Positions 8,669-17,638 of a stretch of DNA of 64,000 nt are shown piece after piece. The stretch covers positions 1-64,000 of the forward strand of contig NZ_JPVN01000016.1 in the NCBI RefSeq assembly GCF_000772945.1, read 5' to 3'. This DNA comes from Ureibacillus manganicus DSM 26584 (lineage in GTDB: Bacteria; Bacillota; Bacilli; Bacillales_A; Planococcaceae). A program made the translations under genes and the position numbers. A model generated the notes under the pieces. The model worked only from the letters and a program-made list of their open reading frames with translations, was not told where the DNA came from and did no database searches. Position 1 is the first letter of the stretch. Each line of letters starts with the position of its first letter.

Positions 8669-9259
8669 TTGACTTATTTATATTTTGTACGGCACGCCCA
8701 TTCAACGTATTCATCAGATGAAATGGGAAGACCGCTTTCTGAAAAAGGGATTGCAGATGCTAACAAAATCACAGAAATATTAAAAAATGAGAAAATTGAT
8801 ATGGTAATATCAAGCCCGTACAAACGCGCTATTCAAACTGTTGAAGGGATTGCACAATGCATACAGAAACCAATTGAAATAGTCGAAGGATTCAAAGAAA
8901 GAATATTAACAATCCAACCTGCAGAGGACTTTACCCACGCCATCACAAAAGTCTGGGAAGACGAGAATTTTTCCTGGGAAGGTGGAGAATCAAATCTTAT
9001 CGCTCAAAAAAGAGGGATAGAAGCAACCTTTCTAGTACTAGATCAATATAAACATAAAAACATAGTCATAGGAACTCACGGAAATATTATGGTATTAATT
9101 ATGAAATATTTCGACTCGCAATACGATTTTAGCTTTTGGAAAAGGCTAGAGATGCCAGATATTTACAAATTATCTTTTAATGGTAGAAGATTAATCAGCG
9201 TTACAAAACTGTGGAAAAGTAGGAAGATTACTAGCTCATCGTATCAGGGGGAATCATAA
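8669..9259 (+). CDS. Histidine phosphatase family protein
   Basis: The 196-residue product begins TYLYFVRHAHST, the RHG-type catalytic motif in the variant RHAHS, whose first His accepts the phosphate. The second conserved His is in IGTHGNIM near residue 152. SSPYKRAIQT matches the family's SPxxRAxQT motif. It therefore belongs to the phosphoglycerate-mutase-like phosphatases. The TTG follows GGAGGG. Its stop overlaps the Nudix start by one base, so the two are translationally coupled and may act on the same nucleotide-like substrate. Confidence 0.85.
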   Translation: MTYLYFVRHAHSTYSSDEMGRPLSEKGIADANKITEILKNEKIDMVISSPYKRAIQTVEGIAQCIQKPIEIVEGFKERILTIQPAEDFTHAITKVWEDENFSWEGGESNLIAQKRGIEATFLVLDQYKHKNIVIGTHGNIMVLIMKYFDSQYDFSFWKRLEMPDIYKLSFNGRRLISVTKLWKSRKITSSSYQGES

Positions 9260-9690
9260 TGGATAAGAATTCATTAAATACTTACACACCACCAAAACAT
9301 ATAGTCTCTGCAGCAACAATTGTTATCAATGAACGTAACGAGATTTTATTAATAAAAGGTCCAAGACGAGGTTGGGAAATGCCAGGTGGCCAAGTAGAAG
9401 AAGGAGAATCTTTAAGCCAAGCTGCCATCAGGGAAACAAAAGAGGAAACAGGGATTGAAGTTGAAATTATAAAATTTTGCGGAATCTACCAAAATGTAAA
9501 CCGATCTATTTGTAATACACTGTTTCTAGCAAAGCCCGTTGGTGGTGAGTTAACAACAACACCAGAAAGTTTAGAAGTAGGCTTTTTTCCAATTGAACTA
9601 GCATTAGAAATGGTAACATTTAAGAATTTTAGAGAAAGAATCGAATATTGTTTAAATGAAGATACTCAACCCTTTTTAGTTGAGTTTTAG
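9259..9690 (+). CDS. Nudix hydrolase
   Basis: The 143-residue product carries the complete Nudix box from about residue 46 to 68, GGQVEEGESLSQAAIRET then KEETGIEV, matching GX5EX7REUXEEXGU. It should hydrolyse a nucleoside diphosphate linked to another moiety, using Mg2+ bound by the box glutamates. It overlaps the phosphatase gene by one base. The substrate is not evident. Confidence 0.88.
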   Translation: MDKNSLNTYTPPKHIVSAATIVINERNEILLIKGPRRGWEMPGGQVEEGESLSQAAIRETKEETGIEVEIIKFCGIYQNVNRSICNTLFLAKPVGGELTTTPESLEVGFFPIELALEMVTFKNFRERIEYCLNEDTQPFLVEF

Positions 9691-9791
9691 CAATACCAAT
9701 ATAAAAAGGTTTATTTACAGTTATATAGAATAAATAAGTGTAATAATTTTTTATAACTCTGTAAGAAAAGTAGCACTGCGAGGTAAAGAAT

Positions 9792-10316
9792 ATGTTTTTT
9801 GTACAAATGTCCGGTTTTCCAGGCTCTGGGAAGTCAACGCTATCGAGACTAATTGGGAAAGTAACAGGTGCAGTCATTATAGACCACGATATTGTAAAAT
9901 CTTCGCTATTAAATTCAATAGAGGCTAATTCAATAGACGCAAAGCTTGCTGGTAAGATTACTTACAATATAGACTGGTCTTTAATCGAATTTCATTTATC
10001 CCAAGGGCATAATGTTATTTTTGATAGTCCCTGCTTATATCAAGAAATGGTTGATAGAGGTATTGGTTTAGCTGAAAAGTACAATATGAAGTACAAATAT
10101 GTAGAATGCTATCTTAATAATTTTCATGAGATTAATAATAGATTAAAAAGTCGTGAAAGAATGATTAGTCAAATACAAGAGGTAAAATCTGAAGAAACGT
10201 TCAACTATACCATTGCAAATAGTAAAAAGCCAATACAGCATCCATATATCGTTGTGGATTCTGGCAGACCTATAGAATCTTATATTGACGAAGTTATAAA
10301 ATATATTAATGATTAA
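9792..10316 (+). CDS. P-loop ATPase, probable small-molecule kinase
   Basis: The 174-residue product starts MFFVQMSGFPGSGKSTLSRL; GFPGSGKST is a Walker A motif at residues 8-16. IIDHDIVKSSL resembles the substrate-facing DxD region of AAA_33-type zeta-toxin or kinase-like proteins. VIFDSPCLY fits a Walker B-like strand. A lid region rich in Arg (NNRLKSRERM) follows. A kinase of a small metabolite or antibiotic is the likely role. The ATG follows GAGGTAAAG. It lies after the phosphatase and Nudix genes, which also handle phosphorylated small molecules. Confidence 0.75.
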   Translation: MFFVQMSGFPGSGKSTLSRLIGKVTGAVIIDHDIVKSSLLNSIEANSIDAKLAGKITYNIDWSLIEFHLSQGHNVIFDSPCLYQEMVDRGIGLAEKYNMKYKYVECYLNNFHEINNRLKSRERMISQIQEVKSEETFNYTIANSKKPIQHPYIVVDSGRPIESYIDEVIKYIND

Positions 10317-10371
10317 ATCAAAAGAGGTTAATGGAAAAAAAGTTCTTAAGCATTTATAAGTAGGTGTTATA

Positions 10372-10815
10372 GTGGAGCATAAATTAGATCTAGTATCTAT
10401 ACTTAAAAAGAAAAACGTAAAGGTCACTGAAATCCATAAGTGGGGGACATACCTCAGAAAGCAATTTGAAGTCCATTTTGCGGACCATCTTAGTGAAAAG
10501 GAGAAACGTTCTATCTTTTTACATGATGAAGATGGGTTATGTGGATTTTTGTGGCATATATTTAGCTATGAAAAAAAAGAACACTTAAACGATGAACAAG
10601 CTGATTTTGCATTTGAGAATCTATTAAAACAGTCTTGTTTTGTCTTTTATCAGAATTCAAACGATGCATATATACTTGATAATGCCTACTCAATTTCAGC
10701 TAAGGATTTTGGGAATGAAGAAGATATTTACATAGTGGACAAGGATTTTAATTGGACTTATGTAAGAACACATGAAACAGGTTTGTGTGGTCCCTACTTT
10801 TGTCAAAAAAGTTAG
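10372..10815 (+). CDS. DUF4275 family protein
   Basis: The 147-residue soluble product reads like DUF4275: an N-terminal helix with KWGTYLRKQFEVHF, the core DGLCGFLWHIFSYE, and a C-terminal region with IVDKDFNWTYVRTHE. The biochemical role of the family is not known. The start is a GTG after a weak TAGGTG site. It is the last gene before a small broken reading frame. Confidence 0.7.
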   Translation: MEHKLDLVSILKKKNVKVTEIHKWGTYLRKQFEVHFADHLSEKEKRSIFLHDEDGLCGFLWHIFSYEKKEHLNDEQADFAFENLLKQSCFVFYQNSNDAYILDNAYSISAKDFGNEEDIYIVDKDFNWTYVRTHETGLCGPYFCQKS

Positions 10816-10900
10816 CCATGATACACAGAATAATAGATGGGAATCGTCCTGAATTTTCAGGAACCTTTAGAGTGCCACGCAACTTAATAGGAGTGAAATC

Positions 10901-11086
10901 ATGTATCATGATAAGTAAAAAGGGCTTTATATACTTTGGGGACTAATTCTATTTTTTGAATTAGCTTGGTTTTGGTCAATGATTCATAGTGTTCATAGTC
11001 CTCCCGATTTGATATTTGCCGTAACAGTCATTGGTGTAACTTGTGTCTTTGGTTCAGTTGGATTTTCGCTAGTTAAAAAAAGATAA
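10901..11086 (+). pseudogene. Small membrane protein frame interrupted by a stop at codon 6
   Basis: A good ribosome-binding site (ATAGGAGTG) precedes ATG TAT CAT GAT AAG TAA. The same frame then stays open to 11086. After the stop it encodes a hydrophobic helix (WGLILFFELAWFWSMIH), a short polar turn, a second helix (LIFAVTVIGVTCVFGSVGFSL) and a VKKR tail. That is a typical two-helix small membrane protein of about 60 residues. Either the gene is recently inactivated by a nonsense change at 10916, or only internal codons are used. No full-length product is made in the standard code. Confidence 0.5.
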
Positions 11087-11116
11087 TTTATTAGAAGTAA
11101 GAAAGGGGAGTTTTCT

Positions 11117-12109
11117 TTGACTAATTCATTTAATGCGCTAATTGTAAATAAACAAGAAGACCAATTTTCAGTAAATGTACAGGTGCTAACTTTGCAAGAT
11201 CTACCAGAAGGTGAAGTTTTAATTCGTGTACATTATTCAGGAGTAAACTATAAAGATAGTTTGGCTGCGATACCAAATGGTAATATCGTGAATTCATATC
11301 CATTCGTTCCTGGAATCGATTTAGCTGGAGTTGTTGTAGAGTCTAGCAATCCACAATTTAAAGAAGGGGACGAGGTTATCGCGACGAGCTATGAAATTGG
11401 TGTCTCTCATTTTGGGGGCTATAGTGAATATGCTAGAATCCCAGCCAAGTGGATTGTCCCACTACCAAAAGGGCTTACATTAAAAGAAGCGATGATTATT
11501 GGAACTGCTGGTTTTACTGCAGCGTTATCTGTTCAACGACTTGAGGAAAATAGAGTGTCACCTGAAAAGGGAAAAGTACTTGTGACAGGGGCAACAGGTG
11601 GGGTTGGTAGTTTTGCTGTTTACATCCTATCAAAGCTTGGTTATGAGGTAGAAGCTAGTACGGGTAAAGAATCTGAACATGACTACTTAAAGCAGCTCGG
11701 TGCAACTTCAATTGTTTCACGTGAAGAAGTGTTTGATGGGAAAGTTCGAGCACTTGGTAAACAAAAATGGGCAGCAGCTGTAGATCCAGTGGGAGGCGAA
11801 CCTCTTGCATCTCTACTTAGTCAAATTCAATATGGAGGTTCGGTCGCTGTTAGTGGGTTAACCGGAGGAACAAAACTACCTGCAACAGTTTTTCCATTCA
11901 TCTTACGTGGTGTAAATCTTTTAGGAATTGATTCTGTGAATTGTGATATGGAAACTCGTTTGAACGTATGGAATCGCTTTGCTACTGATTTTAAATTAGA
12001 AAATCTAGAGCAATTCATTCACCAAGAAGTAAGCCTGCAAGAACTTCCAAATGTTTTACCTCTACTTTTAAAAGGACAAGCTAGAGGTAGAATTCTAGTA
12101 AAACTTTAA
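11117..12109 (+). CDS. YhdH/YhfP-family quinone oxidoreductase (acrylyl-CoA reductase type)
   Basis: The 330-residue medium-chain dehydrogenase lacks the zinc ligands of classical alcohol dehydrogenases. The N-terminal GroES-like domain contains HYSGVNYKDSLA and PFVPGIDLAGVV. The Rossmann domain has VLVTGATGGVGSFAV, an NADPH-binding loop. WAAAVDPVGG and AVSGLTGG are typical of the YhdH/YhfP subfamily, known for NADPH-dependent reduction of activated double bonds such as acrylyl-CoA. The TTG start follows AAGGGGAG. It is monocistronic with its own terminator. Confidence 0.88.
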   Translation: MTNSFNALIVNKQEDQFSVNVQVLTLQDLPEGEVLIRVHYSGVNYKDSLAAIPNGNIVNSYPFVPGIDLAGVVVESSNPQFKEGDEVIATSYEIGVSHFGGYSEYARIPAKWIVPLPKGLTLKEAMIIGTAGFTAALSVQRLEENRVSPEKGKVLVTGATGGVGSFAVYILSKLGYEVEASTGKESEHDYLKQLGATSIVSREEVFDGKVRALGKQKWAAAVDPVGGEPLASLLSQIQYGGSVAVSGLTGGTKLPATVFPFILRGVNLLGIDSVNCDMETRLNVWNRFATDFKLENLEQFIHQEVSLQELPNVLPLLLKGQARGRILVKL

Positions 12110-12114
12110 CAATG

Positions 12115-12152
12115 GAGTGGCGAGAGCAATTAAATCTCGCTACTCTTTCTTA
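12115..12152 (+). terminator. Terminator of the YhdH-type reductase gene
   Basis: GAGTGGCGAGA and TCTCGCTACTC form an 11-bp stem (one G-U) with a 9-nt loop, followed by TTTCTTATTT. Confidence 0.8.
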
Positions 12153-12249
12153 TTTTAGTCGATGTAGTTCTTTCTCAGATAATGTAATAAATGATAAACT
12201 AAGAAAAATAAAGAGAAATTTGGGATGGTAGAAAGTAGGAGGGATGTAT

Positions 12250-12552
12250 ATGGGGATACAATATTGTAACGAGTGCAACAAAAAGTTAAGCTGGTCTTCA
12301 AAAGTCAAATCGATTTGGTTAGGCTATAAACCGATTCAATGTGAAGGATGTAAAAAGGAGTATCGTATTGAGTTTAAAACAAGATATAAAGCAACACTTT
12401 ACATGATTATTCCATTATTTATATTTGCTAAGATTTTGTCGAGTACTTTTATTTTACCAACCATCTATTTCTTTGGGACTGTCTTGTTGTTTGGTGTAAG
12501 CATATCGTTTCTAATGCCATTTGTTGTAAACTATAAGTCCGAACATAAATAA
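12250..12552 (+). CDS. TIGR04104-type zinc-finger membrane protein
   Basis: The 100-residue product starts with YCNECNKKLSW and, about 20 residues later, IQCEGCKKEYR: two CxxC pairs that can hold one zinc ion. Two hydrophobic segments (about residues 52-70 and 73-94) follow. This is the layout of the short Bacillus proteins with a CxxC-20-CxxC ribbon and two helices. The second ATG is preferred because the first abuts the AGGAGGG site. The role of the family is unknown. Confidence 0.7.
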   Translation: MGIQYCNECNKKLSWSSKVKSIWLGYKPIQCEGCKKEYRIEFKTRYKATLYMIIPLFIFAKILSSTFILPTIYFFGTVLLFGVSISFLMPFVVNYKSEHK

Positions 12553-12732
12553 AAATAGCAAGAAATGACTAGAGTAATTGTTATTAGTACATAACGGCTG
12601 CACTTTTTGACAAAAGATTCATGTTGAAAACTAGTAATATTATTATAGAATAATAGATAGCCAGATTTATTGATGAATGTTATGATTATATAATGTTTAA
12701 TTGGTTAATCTAATATTGGAGGTAGAAACTCG

Positions 12733-13881
12733 GTGAAAAAGTTAGGATTTTATTTAGCTAGTTTTTTACTACTACTTGTTTTATCAGCTTGTGGAGCAAA
12801 GGATTTAGACAAGTCAGAAGTATTAGCGAAATCAATTGAAGAAAGTACGGCACTTAAAAGTTATTCTATTAAAATGGATTTAGATATTGATGCAGATGGC
12901 ATGGAGCAAAAGATGTCAATCGATGGTGATATTACGCATAATCCTGATGCAATGTACTTTAAGATGAATATGGAAGCACTTGGTATGGACATCATTTCTG
13001 AAATGTACATGAACAAAGACGCTGCATATATGAGTATGTTCGGCGAATGGCTTAAAATGGATACAAAAGAATTAGGAATAACAAGTTTTGATCAATTAAA
13101 CGAAGAAAGTATGGAAAAGTTAAAATCATTTACTGATCAGTTCGAAATGACTGAAGATGATGAAAAATATATATTAACTTTATCAGGTAATGATGAGACT
13201 TATAAAGTGTTAATAGAAGATTATGTTTCTTCATCAATGGGTACAGATCTTGCTGCTAATCCTGAAATGGAAGAATTACTTAATTCAATTAAAATCAATC
13301 AAATTGATTTAGAGTATCATGTAGATAAAGAATCATTCATCCAAACAACACAAGTATTTAACATTGACCTTGAAATGGATATGGAAGGAACGAAAATTCC
13401 TTTAAAAATGAAGGGTGAAGCAACTATCTCCAATATTAATGGAGTAGACCCAATTGAAATTCCTCAAGAGGCAATTGATAACGCAGTGACAGAAGACGAA
13501 ATGTATTCTGGTTTTGGAAGTATGAGTGTAGATGAGATTCAAGAATTATCAAACTATGTAATTGTTGAACCTACTAACCTTCCAGAAGGTTATGTATACA
13601 CAGAAGGTTTCTTTGACGAAACAATGGAAATGGCTATGTTAAGCTACGATAAAGACGAAAACAACTGGATTTTAGTATCAAGCAATCCTGTTGAACACCT
13701 TTCACTTCAAGATATGGAAGGTGATGAAATCGCTGTTCGTGGAACTACTGGCGTTCTATTTGAAATGGAAGACTATGTAAGTATTAGCTGGGAAGAAGAT
13801 GGACTGTTATACGAAGTTTCTGCATCTAGTACAGAACTTACAAAAGAGCAAGTATTAGAGGTTGTAGAAAGTATACAATAG
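12733..13881 (+). CDS. Large lipoprotein, DUF6612-like plus C-terminal domain
   Basis: The 382-residue product has a signal peptide with lipobox LSAC. Residues of about 25-235 repeat the pattern Met-Asp-rich strands (MKMDLDIDADG, YFKMNMEAL, MYMNKDAAYM), like the LolA/LppX-fold DUF6612 proteins. Residues of about 265-382 form a second domain beginning IVEPTNLPEGYVY, similar in style to the DUF4367 domain of sporulation-associated proteins. It should be anchored outside the membrane and may bind a lipid or peptide. It starts at a GTG after GGAGGT and has its own terminator. Confidence 0.7.
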   Translation: MKKLGFYLASFLLLLVLSACGAKDLDKSEVLAKSIEESTALKSYSIKMDLDIDADGMEQKMSIDGDITHNPDAMYFKMNMEALGMDIISEMYMNKDAAYMSMFGEWLKMDTKELGITSFDQLNEESMEKLKSFTDQFEMTEDDEKYILTLSGNDETYKVLIEDYVSSSMGTDLAANPEMEELLNSIKINQIDLEYHVDKESFIQTTQVFNIDLEMDMEGTKIPLKMKGEATISNINGVDPIEIPQEAIDNAVTEDEMYSGFGSMSVDEIQELSNYVIVEPTNLPEGYVYTEGFFDETMEMAMLSYDKDENNWILVSSNPVEHLSLQDMEGDEIAVRGTTGVLFEMEDYVSISWEEDGLLYEVSASSTELTKEQVLEVVESIQ

Positions 13882-13940
13882 TCGATATATTTCAGTTAGA
13901 TTACAATTATGACATAATACTAACAACTAAATAAAAAATG

Positions 13941-13976
13941 AAAGCCGCATCCTTTTTAATCGATGCGGCTTTTTTA
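13941..13976 (+). terminator. Terminator of the large lipoprotein gene
   Basis: AAAGCCGCATC and GATGCGGCTTT form a perfect 11-bp stem with a 10-nt loop and a T-run. Confidence 0.9.
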
Positions 13977-14258
13977 TGTCTTACGTTTATTGTATTAGGC
14001 ACACTTTCAAAAGGTAAACAATATTATATAAAGATATGTTTGTGTAGGAGTTAAGGAAATACCTTAACACAATTTGAAACAGAAGAAGATCTACTTCTCA
14101 TACGTTTTTATTAATTGTTAATGCTTAGTAAAAAAGTAGTCAAAATGAAATATTTATATTGTCTATGCATACCTTCACATGCTACGCTTTAATTGAAAAA
14201 AATGAAATCAAATTGACATTTCGGTAATATTCCGAATAGGGAGTGAAGGGGTTAATGA
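13977..14258. other. Intergenic region upstream of the AI-2E family gene
   Basis: This AT-rich stretch has no credible gene. It contains a perfect small hairpin, GTTAAGG-AAATA-CCTTAAC at 14050-14068, without a T-run, and an imperfect palindrome around AGAAGAAGATCTACTTCT near 14082. I could not pick a confident promoter. The AI-2E-family gene begins at its end. Confidence 0.4.
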
Positions 14259-15278
14259 ATGAATTGGTTTAAAGAGAATGTGAACATTAAATGGATGATT
14301 ATTATTGTAATAATTGGTCTATTGTTCTTTTTTAAAAATGCATTAAATTTTTTACTACTAACCTTTATTTTTACATACTTAGCATATGCAGCATTTGTTA
14401 AAATACTACATATTTTACCGCCATCACTAAAGCGACCCAAACTGTTAGTCGTTCTAATGTATAGCATTATTTTATTTGTCGTTGTGTTAACGGGCTATCT
14501 TTACCTACCTGCAGCAATTCAACAGTTAACAGCGATTATCATTCAAAGTTCTTCCTTTAATATTGAACAATTTAGAGACCTCGTTCCTGAAAAAATCTAT
14601 GAATATATTCAAAATCTAGATATGGATGGAATTTTAAAGAATATTGCGGATACACTCCTTGCTGGTATCGCTGATGTAGGTACGTTTTTATTAGAAGCAT
14701 TTGTGGCGATTTTATTAAGTTTCTTCTTTATATTAGAAATTGAAAAAATCAAAGCTTTTTGTAGGACTTTTCAAACGTCCAAAACAGAAAAGATTTATAA
14801 TCAAATCATTCACTTTGGAAACAGTTTTTTAAATACATTTGGTTTAGCCATTAAAGTTCAAATTCAAATCTCTACGGTGAACACAATTTTATCGGTAATT
14901 GGATTATTCATATTAGGATTCCCGAACATACTAGGACTCGCAATTATGATTTTCTTCTTAGGATTAATGCCAGTAATTGGTGTAGCTATTTCATTAGTTC
15001 CACTTTCAATCATAGCCTTTCAAATCGGTGGAGTAATGTACGTTGTTTATGTATTCGTCATGATAATGGTGATTCATGCAATTGAGGCGTATTTCTTAAA
15101 TCCAAAGCTTTACTCTATTACAATGAAAATCCCGATTTTCTTTACATTCATGGTACTAATGGTTGGTGAATTACTATTTGGTGCATGGGGATTAGTTATA
15201 GGGATACCACTATTTGTCTTTATTGTAGAAGTGATCAAAGGGTCTTCTGATTTAAGAAGGATATCATTGAAAAAGTAG
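14259..15278 (+). CDS. AI-2E family transporter (YdbI/PerM type)
   Basis: The 339-residue product has the AI-2E/PerM topology: paired N-terminal helices, a soluble loop at about residues 85-140, and a C-terminal helical half with the signatures FFFILE, LGLMPVIGVAISLVP and GIPLFVFIVEV. Family members export small molecules or act as Na+/H+ or metabolite exporters; the AI-2 link of the name applies to few of them. The ATG has a poor ribosome-binding site (GGGGTTA). The gene is monocistronic and shares a terminator with the convergent endopeptidase gene. Confidence 0.85.
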   Translation: MNWFKENVNIKWMIIIVIIGLLFFFKNALNFLLLTFIFTYLAYAAFVKILHILPPSLKRPKLLVVLMYSIILFVVVLTGYLYLPAAIQQLTAIIIQSSSFNIEQFRDLVPEKIYEYIQNLDMDGILKNIADTLLAGIADVGTFLLEAFVAILLSFFFILEIEKIKAFCRTFQTSKTEKIYNQIIHFGNSFLNTFGLAIKVQIQISTVNTILSVIGLFILGFPNILGLAIMIFFLGLMPVIGVAISLVPLSIIAFQIGGVMYVVYVFVMIMVIHAIEAYFLNPKLYSITMKIPIFFTFMVLMVGELLFGAWGLVIGIPLFVFIVEVIKGSSDLRRISLKK

Positions 15279-15298
15279 AAAATAATGTGGACAAAAAA

Positions 15299-15336
15299 AG
15301 CCATTTTGAACTAAAATTGTTCAAAATAGCTTTTTT
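15299..15336. terminator. Bidirectional terminator between convergent genes
   Basis: A stem of the form AAAAGCCATTTTGAAC / GTTCAAAATAGCTTTTTT has A-rich and T-rich flanks, so it can work for both the AI-2E-family gene and the NlpC/P60 gene. Confidence 0.8.
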
Positions 15337-15340
15337 ATTT

Positions 15341-16285
15341 TTAAAGATTTACTTTTTTAGCTCCTAGATAACGGGCTTTCCAATATGGATTATCCATGTC
15401 AGTAATCGTTACACCAGTTGAAGTACCTGAATGTAGAAATTTGTTATCTCCAATGAAGATGCCAGCATGACTTGGACCTTCTTTATAAGTTGTAAAGAAT
15501 ACTAGATCGCCTGGTTTTGGTGTTGAAACAGAAGTCGTTGCGTCATAGATAGTTTCTACCGTACGGGGAATTGAAACGCCAACTTTACTAAAAACATAGT
15601 TTAAAAAACCTGAGCAGTCAAAGCCAGCAGGAGTACTTCCTCCCCATTGATATGGAGCACCAAGATGCTTTTTGCCTTCTGCGATTAATGCTTCAACATT
15701 TAATGTTTTTACTTCAGGTTCTTGTGTAGTCGAACCTTCTGAAGTCAATTTCAACACTTGTCCTACGAAAATTTCATCACCAGCAAGGCCATTCATTGTT
15801 TTTAATTGTTGAACGGATAGTCCATGTTTTGATGCAATCAGCCATAAAGAATCTCCGGATTTCACAGTATATGTTTTTGGAGCTGTATCATTTGTTGAAG
15901 TGGCAGATGGTACTTTTAATGATTGGCCAACATAAATCATATCAGAAGCTAATTGATTAATAGATTTTATTTGTGAAATAGTGGTATTGTGATTTGTCGC
16001 AATGATGAAAAGACTATCACCAGATTTCACTGTATATGTACCGTAAGTTGTATGTGTGTGAGGAGCAAGTAAAGTTAGTTTTTGTCCCACATAAATTGTA
16101 TCTGATATAAGTTGATTCCAAGATTTTAAATCCTGTACTGATATTTGATTTTCAGTTGCGATTTTCCAGAGTGTGTCTCCTGATTGAACTGTATGATTCA
16201 ACTCATGTGCCGATGCCTGGGTGTTGAATGCAGAAGAAAATAAAATTCCAACAGTTGCCGTCATTGTGATTAATTGTTTTTTCAA
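15341..16285 (-). CDS. Secreted cell-wall endopeptidase, three LysM plus NlpC/P60
   Basis: The 314-residue product has a signal peptide ending near AFNTQASAHE. Three LysM repeats follow (HTVQSGDTLWKIA, YTVKSGDSLFIIA, YTVKSGDSLWLIA) at about residues 30-75, 85-130 and 138-182. The C-terminal NlpC/P60 domain has the catalytic Cys in GFDCSGFLNY, His in GPSHAGIFIG and a third polar residue near FLHSGTS. This is the LytE/LytF/CwlS arrangement; such enzymes cut the D-gamma-Glu/meso-DAP stem-peptide bond during growth or cell separation. The TTG start follows AGGAGTG. Confidence 0.92.
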   Translation of the reverse strand: MKKQLITMTATVGILFSSAFNTQASAHELNHTVQSGDTLWKIATENQISVQDLKSWNQLISDTIYVGQKLTLLAPHTHTTYGTYTVKSGDSLFIIATNHNTTISQIKSINQLASDMIYVGQSLKVPSATSTNDTAPKTYTVKSGDSLWLIASKHGLSVQQLKTMNGLAGDEIFVGQVLKLTSEGSTTQEPEVKTLNVEALIAEGKKHLGAPYQWGGSTPAGFDCSGFLNYVFSKVGVSIPRTVETIYDATTSVSTPKPGDLVFFTTYKEGPSHAGIFIGDNKFLHSGTSTGVTITDMDNPYWKARYLGAKKVNL

Positions 16286-16542
16286 TTAGTTCACTCCTAG
16301 GATGTATTTTGTCGTAATTTGTTCTTTCGTTCTCACAAGTCCACTCTATCATGGAGTATTAGAGATAAAAAACACCTTAAATATTGGTAATCTATCCAAT
16401 CTTCAATATAATAGATTGAAAGTCTGCCATTATAGGATTCTCTTAGATGGATTAACTTTGAAGAAAAAACAAAAACATAATTTGGAAATTTGGTCATACC
16501 ATTTACTAACAAAATTCATTAGTAGTTTAGGAGGATAAAAAA

Positions 16543-17352
16543 GTGAGACTTTCTGAAATTCACCCTATCTTCTATCATCTAAGAATTGGACAAAAAAGGC
16601 TTTTTCGGGGATTTGTAAATCTAAGGGACAGAAAAAAATTTGCAACAAAAAAACAACTATCAACCACATTCCACCACACTTGCAAAAAACACCAATCATT
16701 ATTGAGAAGAACATTAGGAAATAGTGATCCTCAATTACAAGAAAATAAAATTGTCAATTTAAAAATCGCTTCAAGTAAAATAGACGGAATTATTATAGGT
16801 CCTGGCGAAACCTTTTCTTTTTGGAAATTAGTAGGGAAGACGACAAAAAACAAAGGTTATATTGAAGGTATGCAGCTTGCAAGGGGAGAGGTAAAAACGG
16901 GTATCGGGGGAGGAATTTGTCAGCTAGCAAATTTACTTTACTGGATGGCTTTACATACACCACTGGTAGTAACCGAAAGACATCATCATAGTTTTGATCC
17001 ATTCCCTGATTCAGGTAGAACACTTCCATTTGGAAGTGGTGCAAGTGTATTTTACAATTACGTTGACATTCGCCTGTTTAACCCAACATCGAATTCTTTT
17101 CAAATAAAGCTTTGGTTAACAGAAAAACATCTAAAGGGTGCTATTTTCTCTAATGAAGGAATGCCTTATGCGTATCATATTGAGGAAAGAAATCATCAAT
17201 TCCTAAAACATAATGGGAAAAATTATCGCCAAAATGAGATTTGGAGAAAAACGATAGAAAAAAAGACGGGTAATTTGGTAAATGAAGAATTACTAATCAA
17301 AAACTTTTCTGAAGTTAAGTATCCGATCCCTGAAAACATTCTTGTAACGTAA
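16543..17352 (+). CDS. VanW family protein (first copy)
   Basis: The 269-residue cytoplasmic-looking product has the VanW core: IIGPGETFSFWKLVG, then KGYIEGMQLARGEVKTGIGG followed by GICQLANLLYW, then TERHHHSFDPFPDSGRTLPF and GSGASVFYNYVDIRL. VanW occurs beside some vancomycin-resistance operons, but its biochemical function is unknown and most family members are unrelated to resistance. No vanA/vanH/vanX genes are near. A second copy lies about 22 kb away. The GTG start follows AGGAGG. Confidence 0.85.
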   Translation: MRLSEIHPIFYHLRIGQKRLFRGFVNLRDRKKFATKKQLSTTFHHTCKKHQSLLRRTLGNSDPQLQENKIVNLKIASSKIDGIIIGPGETFSFWKLVGKTTKNKGYIEGMQLARGEVKTGIGGGICQLANLLYWMALHTPLVVTERHHHSFDPFPDSGRTLPFGSGASVFYNYVDIRLFNPTSNSFQIKLWLTEKHLKGAIFSNEGMPYAYHIEERNHQFLKHNGKNYRQNEIWRKTIEKKTGNLVNEELLIKNFSEVKYPIPENILVT

Positions 17353-17360
17353 TATTTGTC

Positions 17361-17411
17361 CATATAAGAAAAAAACGTTATTCTCACCTGAAAATAACGT
17401 TTTTTATATGG
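17361..17411. terminator. Long bidirectional terminator hairpin
   Basis: CCATATAAGAAAAAACGTTATT pairs with AATAACGTTTTTTATATGG around a short loop. The A-rich and T-rich arms suit both the VanW gene (+) and the Xre regulator gene (-). Confidence 0.85.
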
Positions 17412-17412
17412 A

Positions 17413-17628
17413 TTAACTTTCTTGATCATCTTTATATTCTAAAATATCTCCTGGCTGACAATCTAAAGCCTTACAAATTGCTTCTAACGTCGAAAAGCGG
17501 ATCGCTTTTGCCTTTCCATTTTTCAGTATTGAAAGATTTGCCATTGTAATTCCAACCTTTTCTGAAAGTTCCGTTACACTCATTTTTCTTTTTGCTAACA
17601 TGACATCAATATTTATAATAATAGCCAT
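17413..17628 (-). CDS. Small Xre-family transcriptional regulator (YozG-like)
   Basis: The 71-residue product is almost wholly one Cro/C1 helix-turn-helix: AKRKMSVTELSEKVGITMAN then LSILKNGKAKAIRFSTLEAI and CKALDCQPGDILEY. It belongs to the minimal single-domain group often found next to a DUF2975 membrane protein gene. Here that gene is directly upstream, ending ten bases before this start, so the pair is one transcription unit. It probably represses its own operon. Confidence 0.88.
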   Translation of the reverse strand: MAIIINIDVMLAKRKMSVTELSEKVGITMANLSILKNGKAKAIRFSTLEAICKALDCQPGDILEYKDDQES

Positions 17629-17638
17629 TTCCTCACCC

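Noticed and set aside
13977-14258. Regulatory RNA or operator upstream of the AI-2E-family gene
   Set aside because: Only a 7-bp hairpin and a weak palindrome are present, without a T-run or recognisable consensus.
16302-16538. 78-codon frame between the endopeptidase and first VanW genes
   Set aside because: No ribosome-binding site, mixed composition without a coherent fold, and it overlaps the likely promoter regions.
16543-17352. Vancomycin-resistance locus
   Set aside because: VanW alone is common in spore formers; no vanH, ligase, vanX or vanS/vanR is present.
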